A stretch of 11,019 nucleotides of DNA from M3007 sp964481485 (GTDB lineage Bacteria; Bacteroidota; Bacteroidia; Chitinophagales; Saprospiraceae): the NCBI GenBank assembly GCA_964481485.1, contig CAYZVM010000208.1, positions 1 through 11,019 of the forward strand. Direction: 5' to 3'. The translations under genes and the position numbers were made by a program. Shown here piece by piece: positions 6,554-11,019 of this stretch. Numbering within the stretch: position 1 is the first letter of the stretch; every line of letters begins with the position of its first letter. The notes below the pieces were generated by a model, which was given only the letters and a program-made list of their open reading frames with translations, did no database searches and was not told where the DNA came from.

Positions 6554-7588
6554 ATGAATACCACCATCCAGCCACGCCGCCTGCCCGCCGAATGGGCGCC
6601 GCAGAGCGCCGTCCAACTGACTTTCCCGCACGCTGATACCGACTGGGCCGAAGTGCTCGAAGAGGTGCTGCCCTGTTTTGTACATATCGCCGAGACCATC
6701 AGCCGGTTTGAAAAAGTGCTGATTGTGTGCCGCGACGCTGCCGAAGTTCGCCCGCTGCTGAAAAATGCCGTGCAAAAAAACCTGCTGCTGGTCGAGGCCG
6801 ATTCCAACGACACTTGGGCGCGCGACCACGGCGGCATCACGGTTTTTGAAAATGAAAAACCCATCGTGCTGGACTTTGTCTTCAACGGATGGGGACTGAA
6901 ATTTCCCGCCGACAAAGACAACCTGATTACTCGGCATTTGTATGAAAAAGGCGTTTTTAAGGCTGAAATCCAACACGGCGGCATCGTGCTGGAAGGCGGC
7001 GGCATCGAAAGCGACGGACTGGGGACGCTGCTCACCACCGCCGAATGTATGCTTTCGCCCAACCGAAACCCGCACCTCACGCAAGCCCAAATCGAAGAAC
7101 ACCTGAAAGCCCAATTTGGCCTCGACCGAGTGCTGTGGCTGCATCACGGCTACCTCGCCGGCGACGACACGGACTCGCACATTGACACACTCGCCCGATT
7201 CTGCGACCCGGACACCATCGCCTACATCAAATGCCCCGACCCGCACGACGAGCATTTTGGCGAACTTCAAAAAATGGAAGCCGAACTCCAAACTTTCCGC
7301 AAAACCGACGGCTCGCCCTATCGCCTCGTTCCCTTGCCTTGGCCGGATGCCTGTTATGATTCCGATGGTCACCGTCTGCCCGCCACTTATGCCAACTTTT
7401 TGATTATCAACGGCGCAGTACTCGTACCGACCTACCGCGTGCCGCAGGATGCCGCGGCGTTGGAGGTTTTTAAATCCATTTTCCCCAACCGCGAAATCAT
7501 CGGGATTGACTGCCGCCCGCTAATTTTGCAACACGGCTCGCTGCATTGTGTTACCATGCAATACCCGGCTAATGGGTTAATGGGGTAA
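6554..7588 (+). CDS. aguA: Agmatine deiminase family protein
   Basis: A 344-residue agmatine deiminase of the guanidine-modifying (peptidylarginine deiminase-like) superfamily, converting agmatine and water to N-carbamoylputrescine and ammonia. Signature sites are in order: NDTWARDHGG (85-94) with the catalytic aspartate, EGGGIESDG (147-155), GDDTDSHIDTLARF (203-216) with the catalytic histidine at 209, and HGSLHCVTMQYP (327-338) with the nucleophilic cysteine at 332. Length is normal. The ATG at 6554 is chosen because the family's N-terminus (LPAEWAPQSAVQLTFPH) follows directly; earlier starts lie in an intergenic repeat. The gene is followed by N-carbamoylputrescine amidase, the next enzyme of the route to putrescine. 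The last codons and the stop codon lie in a 16-base tandem repeat, so the C-terminal ANGLMG is probably repeat-derived. Some family members are annotated as peptidylarginine deiminase, but the pairing argues for agmatine. Confidence 0.93.
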   Translation: MNTTIQPRRLPAEWAPQSAVQLTFPHADTDWAEVLEEVLPCFVHIAETISRFEKVLIVCRDAAEVRPLLKNAVQKNLLLVEADSNDTWARDHGGITVFENEKPIVLDFVFNGWGLKFPADKDNLITRHLYEKGVFKAEIQHGGIVLEGGGIESDGLGTLLTTAECMLSPNRNPHLTQAQIEEHLKAQFGLDRVLWLHHGYLAGDDTDSHIDTLARFCDPDTIAYIKCPDPHDEHFGELQKMEAELQTFRKTDGSPYRLVPLPWPDACYDSDGHRLPATYANFLIINGAVLVPTYRVPQDAAALEVFKSIFPNREIIGIDCRPLILQHGSLHCVTMQYPANGLMG

Positions 7589-7606
7589 TAGGTTAATGGG
7601 GTAATT
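7575..7606. repeat. 16-base tandem repeat over the aguA stop codon
   Basis: GGTTAATGGGGTAATA (7575-7590) is followed directly by GGTTAATGGGGTAATT (7591-7606). The stop codon TAA of the agmatine deiminase gene (7586-7588) is in the first unit. The second unit is outside the gene. Confidence 0.9.
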
Positions 7607-7607
7607 C

Positions 7608-7654
7608 CTAAAACACGTTTACGAAACCTGAGAGGTTTCGTAAACGTCCGCGAA
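7608..7654. repeat. 47-base palindromic element, copy 1
   Basis: Contains a perfect 15-base-pair hairpin: ACGTTTACGAAACCT (7615-7629), loop GAG, and its exact complement (7633-7647). It is followed by CCGCGAA. The same 47-base unit recurs at 7703-7749 in direct orientation with one substitution. It lies between aguA and aguB and could act as an RNA-stabilising or attenuating hairpin. Confidence 0.9.
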
Positions 7655-7702
7655 GTACCCAGAAAGCGCGATCTTAAATTGGAATCATCGGTGGTATCGG
7701 CG

Positions 7703-7749
7703 CTAAAACACGTTTACGAAACCTGAGAGGTTTCGCAAACGTCCGCGAA
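7703..7749. repeat. 47-base palindromic element, copy 2
   Basis: Identical to copy 1 except for T to C in the right arm, which leaves a G-U pair in the RNA hairpin (stem 7710-7724 with 7728-7742). It ends about 30 bases before the aguB start. The tail CGTCCGCGA is repeated once more at 7750-7759, a small tandem duplication. Confidence 0.9.
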
Positions 7750-7779
7750 ACGTCCGCGATTAGAAATCAGAAATTCAAA

Positions 7780-8664
7780 ATGAGCAAACTAAAAATCGGC
7801 CTCGTCCAGCAATCCTGTTCAGAAGACAAACAGGCCAACATCGAAAAATCCCTGCGCGGCATCGCTGATTGCGCCTCGAAAGGGGCAGAGCTTGTCGTTT
7901 TGCAGGAATTGCACTGCGGCATCTATTTCTGCCAGGCCGAGGATACGCGGATGTTCGACCTCGCCGAGCCGATTCCCGGCACCGACACGGAGGTTTTTTC
8001 CGCCGCCGCCAAAAAACACGGCGTGGTGCTCGTCTCATCCCTTTTTGAAAAACGCGCGCCCGGCATTTACCACAACACTGCCGTCGTTTTTGAAAAAGAC
8101 GGCTCCATCGCGGGCAAATACCGCAAAATGCACATCCCCGACGACCCGGCGTACTACGAAAAATTCTACTTCACGCCCGGCGATTTGGGTTTCGACCCCA
8201 TCCAAACTTCCGTCGGCAAACTCGGCCTGCTCGTCTGTTGGGACCAATGGTACCCCGAAGCCGCGCGGCTCATGGCGCTGGCGGGCGCGGAAATGTTGAT
8301 TTACCCGACGGCTATCGGTTGGGAGAGCAGCGACCCGCAAGCGGAAAAAGAGCGGCAGCACGGCGCGTGGTTCACCATCCAGCGCGGCCATGCGGTGGCG
8401 AACGGCCTGCCCGTCATCACCGTCAATCGCGTCGGCCACGAACCGGACTGGTCGGGCGTGACGGGTGGCATCCAGTTTTGGGGACAGAGTTTTGTGGCCG
8501 GGCCGCAGGGCGAGGTGCTGCACCTTTCGAGCGCCGACCATGAGGAAAACGTGGTGGTGGAAATTGACAAACAACGCACCGAAGATGTGCGCCGCATCTG
8601 GCCGTTTTTCCGCGACCGGCGGATTGATTTTTATGGGGATTTGACGAAGCGCTACCGCGATTGA
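7780..8664 (+). CDS. aguB: N-carbamoylputrescine amidase (nitrilase superfamily)
   Basis: A 294-residue carbon-nitrogen hydrolase that splits N-carbamoylputrescine into putrescine, ammonia and carbon dioxide, completing the agmatine route started by the upstream gene. The catalytic triad is visible: Glu43 in LQELHCGIYF (41-50), Lys116 in KYRKMHIPDD (113-122) and Cys153 in LLVCWDQWYPEAARL (150-164). The segments DPAYYEKFYFTPGD (122-135) and the C-terminal RRIWPFFRDRRIDFYGDL are characteristic of this amidase rather than of beta-ureidopropionase or nitrilase. No signal peptide; cytoplasmic. The start is the ATG at 7780 preceded by A-rich sequence. It lies 191 bases after aguA, with two hairpin elements between, and its TGA stop is directly followed by another palindromic repeat shared with the converging methyltransferase gene. 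Confidence 0.93.
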   Translation: MSKLKIGLVQQSCSEDKQANIEKSLRGIADCASKGAELVVLQELHCGIYFCQAEDTRMFDLAEPIPGTDTEVFSAAAKKHGVVLVSSLFEKRAPGIYHNTAVVFEKDGSIAGKYRKMHIPDDPAYYEKFYFTPGDLGFDPIQTSVGKLGLLVCWDQWYPEAARLMALAGAEMLIYPTAIGWESSDPQAEKERQHGAWFTIQRGHAVANGLPVITVNRVGHEPDWSGVTGGIQFWGQSFVAGPQGEVLHLSSADHEENVVVEIDKQRTEDVRRIWPFFRDRRIDFYGDLTKRYRD

Positions 8665-8665
8665 A

Positions 8666-8739
8666 TGTAGGGCGGATTTGCAAATCCGTCCACCTTCGAT
8701 GTGTATTGATCTTGGGCGGATTTGCAAATCCGCCCTACA
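8666..8739. repeat. Nested palindromic repeat between convergent genes
   Basis: Two 23-base arms (8666-8688 and 8717-8739) are perfect reverse complements across a 28-base loop. Each arm contains a smaller palindrome centred on CGGATTTGCAAATCCG, and the right copy (8714-8735) is a perfect 22-base palindrome beginning GGGCGGATTT. The element starts right after the aguB stop and contains the methyltransferase stop codon (TAG, 8737-8735). It could end transcription from both sides, though no long T tract is present. Confidence 0.92.
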
Positions 8740-9562
8740 GTTTCACCCACGGAAACGGCGCGAGCCATTTTATTTTTTGCAAAAATTTGATTTCCAGCCG
8801 GTTGTTCAAATCCGCGCCGCCCAACTTTTCCACATCCGCCCAAAGATGATGGTGGTAAAAAGCCGCCATTTCCGGCACACCGATTTTTGAATAATATTCC
8901 AAAGTTCGCCGCCGCGCCACTTCTTTCTCTTTTTCGTCTTTGTAAAAAGGGGAATCGAGGATGTGGATTTCGCCGCCGGGTTTCAGGCATTTTTTCAGGA
9001 AAAAAATCAACTGCTCTAAGTCGGGGAAATACTGTACGGAGGCGGCCAAAACGACCAAATCAAATGTACCCCGGAATGATATTCCGGGCGACGAACCCGG
9101 AATATCATTCCGGGATATAAGGGCGAGAAGGTCAGCATACACAAACCGCAAATTCTCCCGCCCAAAAAGCCGCGCTCCCTGCGCGAGTTCTTCTTCGTTC
9201 ACATCCACGGCCCACACGTCCCAATCGGGGTTTTCGGCCAGCCGGTTGGCCAGCCAGCCATTGCCACAGCCGAGGTCGAGGATGTTGATTTTTTTTGTCA
9301 TCCTGTAAGGATCTGTCCGCTCTACGCGAGGCGCACTTAGGGTTGACAGTTCCTTACAGGATGACAAGAATCGGCGAAAGGAACGTTTGCGCCAGCGCCA
9401 TTCTCCCGCATAAGCATTTGATTTTGAAACATAAGGCAACGCTCGCACCACCTCATCGGGAAAAACACGCCCTTCGCGGCGGCGCACTTCGAGGTAGAGC
9501 CGCTCTTTTTCCCGGAGCGGCGCAGGAGCGGAGAGGAAATGAATTTTGGAGTGTTCGGCCAT
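8735..9562 (-). CDS. Class I SAM-dependent methyltransferase with two palindromic inserts
   Basis: A 275-residue Rossmann-fold methyltransferase of unknown substrate. Motif I is ILDLGCGNGWLANRL (about residues 94-108), followed by the acidic end of strand 2 (WAVDVNEEEL, about 117-126), FDLVVLAASVQYFPD (about 167-181) and LKPGGEIHILDSP (about 193-205). The ATG at 9562 overlaps the TGA of the upstream DUF3667 gene as TGATG, indicating coupled translation; an ATG at 9577 is also possible. The frame is open back to 9727, but that region codes for DUF3667. Residues about 66-90 and 150-165 are encoded by two different palindromic DNA elements, and the stop codon lies in a third. The first insert is just before motif I; the second falls between strands 3 and 4, a loop likely to tolerate insertion. 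The frame is intact, so the gene may still be functional. Confidence 0.85.
   Translation of the reverse strand: MAEHSKIHFLSAPAPLREKERLYLEVRRREGRVFPDEVVRALPYVSKSNAYAGEWRWRKRSFRRFLSSCKELSTLSAPRVERTDPYRMTKKINILDLGCGNGWLANRLAENPDWDVWAVDVNEEELAQGARLFGRENLRFVYADLLALISRNDIPGSSPGISFRGTFDLVVLAASVQYFPDLEQLIFFLKKCLKPGGEIHILDSPFYKDEKEKEVARRRTLEYYSKIGVPEMAAFYHHHLWADVEKLGGADLNNRLEIKFLQKIKWLAPFPWVKL
9070..9114. repeat. In-frame palindromic element A within the methyltransferase gene
   Basis: Two perfectly complementary 19-base arms, CCCGGAATGATATTCCGGG (9070-9088) and CCCGGAATATCATTCCGGG (9096-9114), across a 7-base loop CGACGAA. Total length is 45 bases, exactly 15 codons. In the methyltransferase frame it encodes SRNDIPGSSPGISFRG. 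Confidence 0.9.
9295..9367. repeat. In-frame palindromic element B within the methyltransferase gene
   Basis: TTGTCATCCTGTAAGGA (9295-9311) pairs perfectly with TCCTTACAGGATGACAA (9351-9367). After one mismatch the stem continues with CTGTC/GACAG (9313-9317, 9345-9349), leaving a loop of about 27 bases. In the methyltransferase frame it encodes a segment beginning LSSCKELSTLSAPRVE and ending near PYRMTK. Confidence 0.9.
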
Positions 9563-10347
9563 CAATTCATTATCCATGCTTCCAATTGAGGTTTGAAAAA
9601 GATGACCGCGAGAGCCGTCAGAATTGCAATAAAAAATATCACGAAAAAGTATCCCAGCAAAATTGCCAGCCCGCCTTTGAGCCAAGTGCCGGTGTTGCGT
9701 CGCTGGAAAAATTGAGTGTACGCCCAACTAAAATAAACCACCCAAATCCCGACAGAAAACAAGGTCATCGGCAAAGTTGTGTCGGCAAAGCGGTTTATGA
9801 ACATGGAAATCGGCATAGTAACGATAGATGCGAGACTGAGTTCGCCCATCAGGAAAGTATTGAGCACAAAATGCTCGGCAAAATTGTAGCCCTTGCGCCG
9901 AAACAACACCCGCGACCAAAAAGCAATCATCGGTATCATGCAGAACATCATGATGGCCGGATGGTCGGTGAACGTCTGAAAAACTTTCTGGGAAAGTTGT
10001 TGGCCGATTGGGCTGGCGGCCTGCTGCTCAGCAAGTTTTTCCATCATTTCTTTGTCAAGCCCGCTGAAGTGAAAGAGCAAAAAACTGATGGCCGACGCCC
10101 AAAACATGAATTTGATGGGCTTGATGTGCCGCACCCGTTTGCCTTCAAGATATTCGCGGATAGCATGGCCCGGTCGGGTGAGCAATGCTTTTGAGGTGTA
10201 CCAAAATCCTTGTTCGTAGTGGAAAATCCGTTGTCGCGCCTCACTGAAAACTTGTTTCGTCGTGATGCGTTTGGTCTTGGCTTTTTGCCCGCATTGGGGG
10301 CAAAATTTTCCTTCAAATTCGGTAGTGCAATTTTTGCAAACGGTCAT
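9562..10347 (-). CDS. DUF3667 family membrane protein with zinc-ribbon N-terminus
   Basis: A 261-residue protein matching the DUF3667 pattern common in Bacteroidota. It begins with a zinc-ribbon-like motif, CKNC (4-7) and CPQC (16-19), then a soluble helix with FHYEQGFWYTSKALLTRPGH (42-61), typical of this family, and about five hydrophobic segments near residues 78-95, 130-149, 160-184, 195-214 and 224-251. It should sit in the inner membrane with the zinc ribbon on one face. The family's function is not known to me. The gene overlaps the following methyltransferase at TGATG, so the two are probably co-translated. It starts at the ATG at 10347 and is divergent from the carboxylase gene at 10451. 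A weak -7-like TAAGTTTC lies at 10376-10369, one base off consensus and without a -33 element. Confidence 0.85.
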   Translation of the reverse strand: MTVCKNCTTEFEGKFCPQCGQKAKTKRITTKQVFSEARQRIFHYEQGFWYTSKALLTRPGHAIREYLEGKRVRHIKPIKFMFWASAISFLLFHFSGLDKEMMEKLAEQQAASPIGQQLSQKVFQTFTDHPAIMMFCMIPMIAFWSRVLFRRKGYNFAEHFVLNTFLMGELSLASIVTMPISMFINRFADTTLPMTLFSVGIWVVYFSWAYTQFFQRRNTGTWLKGGLAILLGYFFVIFFIAILTALAVIFFKPQLEAWIMN

Positions 10348-10450
10348 GGTAGCGATTGTTTTTCGCCGGAAACTTACACGTTTTCTTAATCTTGCGCCTC
10401 GAATTTTAAAGTCGAACGTCCAACGTCAAATAGTCCAAAGTCCTGACATT

Positions 10451-11019
10451 ATGTCCACCACGAACACTGCCAACCTCGAAGTCGAAAAAAACGCCGATGC
10501 TTTCAAACTCGCCGTTTCAAATTTGAACCGCCACCTCGATAAAATCCATGAAGGCGGCGGCACCAAACGGATCGAAAAACTCCACAGTCAGGGCAAAATG
10601 ACCGCCCGCGAACGCATTGATTATCTGTTGGATAAAGACAGGCCGCGCATCGAAGTCGGCGCGTTTGCAGGTTTTGAAATGTATAAAGAACACGGCGGCT
10701 GCCCGGCGGGCGGAGTCGTCGTAGTCATCGGCTATGTACGCGGTCGGCAAGTCATCGTGGTCGCCAACGACGCGACCGTGAAGGCCGGGGCCTGGTTTCC
10801 CATCACCGGAAAAAAGAACCTCCGCGCACAGGAAATCGCGATGGAGAACCGTCTGCCCATCATTTACCTCGTTGACTCGGCGGGCGTTTACCTGCCCATG
10901 CAGGACGAGATATTTCCCGATAAAGAACATTTTGGGCGGATTTTCCGCAACAACGCTAAGATGTCGTCCGCCGGAATTCCCCAAATCGCCGCCATCATGG
11001 GCGCGTGTGTGGCGGGCGG
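10451..11019 (+). CDS. Acyl-CoA carboxylase carboxyltransferase beta subunit (partial)
   Basis: The first 189 residues of a biotin-dependent carboxyltransferase subunit; the gene runs off the window end. It transfers carboxyl groups from carboxybiotin to an acyl-CoA in the cytoplasm, working with a biotin carboxylase/biotin carrier subunit encoded elsewhere. Recognisable segments are the N-terminal RIEKLHSQGKMTARERIDYL, the VVVIGYVRGRQVIVVANDATVKAG strand region, and DSAGVYLPMQDEIFPDKEHFGR followed by NNAKMSSAGIPQIAAIMGACVAGG. The QDEIFPDKEHFGRIF segment resembles methylcrotonyl-CoA carboxylase beta (leucine breakdown) more than propionyl-CoA carboxylase beta, but the substrate cannot be settled from the N-terminal third. 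The start is the ATG at 10451. It diverges from DUF3667 across a 103-base gap with no clear promoter motif on this strand. Confidence 0.9.
   Translation, partial: MSTTNTANLEVEKNADAFKLAVSNLNRHLDKIHEGGGTKRIEKLHSQGKMTARERIDYLLDKDRPRIEVGAFAGFEMYKEHGGCPAGGVVVVIGYVRGRQVIVVANDATVKAGAWFPITGKKNLRAQEIAMENRLPIIYLVDSAGVYLPMQDEIFPDKEHFGRIFRNNAKMSSAGIPQIAAIMGACVAG

Noticed and set aside
6092..6636. Frames running through the N gap
   Set aside because: They depend on unknown bases and on repeat sequence; no family likeness.
7608..7749. CRISPR array
   Set aside because: Only two repeats, each a long perfect hairpin with a single 48-base interval, and no cas genes.
9563..9727. Upstream extension of the methyltransferase
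   Set aside because: It lies wholly over the DUF3667 gene in another frame; TGATG coupling gives a better start.
9295..10194. Plus-strand 299-codon frame opposite the methyltransferase and DUF3667 genes
   Set aside because: Shadow frame with no family likeness. Both minus-strand genes show clear domains.

Overview
The window looks like a piece of a Bacteroidota chromosome, most likely an environmental member near the Saprospiraceae or Chitinophagales. The lineage is inferred from three things: start codons without strong Shine-Dalgarno sequences, several TAnnTTTG (-7 type) promoter elements, and a DUF3667 protein. Short palindromic repeats are plentiful in the GC-richer flanks. A run of 10 N at 6323-6332 marks an assembly gap, so this is a draft sequence.

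Layout. 1-243: a telomere-like GGTTTAG repeat array arranged as a large inverted repeat. 244-2415 (minus): a dynamin-family GTPase and a small VOC/glyoxalase-fold protein. 2416-2777: no gene seen. 2778-5898 (minus): an AT-rich block of four co-directional genes, in transcription order a HExxH putative peptide-modifying enzyme, a PqqD-like protein (RiPP recognition fold), an 80-residue protein with 14 consecutive glutamines, and an exported S41 serine protease. 5899-6553: no gene seen, but a good Bacteroidota promoter for the block, overlapping palindromes, and a diverged repeat of about 130 bp on both sides of the assembly gap. 6554-8664 (plus): agmatine deiminase and N-carbamoylputrescine amidase, together converting agmatine to putrescine. 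8735-10347 (minus): a DUF3667 membrane protein translationally coupled to a SAM-dependent methyltransferase. 10451-11019 (plus): the start of an acyl-CoA carboxylase carboxyltransferase beta subunit, cut by the window end.

The most interesting system is the AT-rich block. A HExxH enzyme, a stand-alone PqqD-like protein, a small polyglutamine protein and an exported protease in one operon make a candidate ribosomally synthesised, post-translationally modified peptide (RiPP) pathway, with the polyglutamine protein as possible substrate. No radical SAM enzyme or transporter is visible. The block has none of the short repeat families seen in the flanks and differs in base composition, which fits horizontal acquisition.

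The second theme is repeat invasion of genes. The methyltransferase gene carries two different palindromic elements inside its open frame, and the stop codons of three genes (dynamin, agmatine deiminase, methyltransferase) lie inside repeats.
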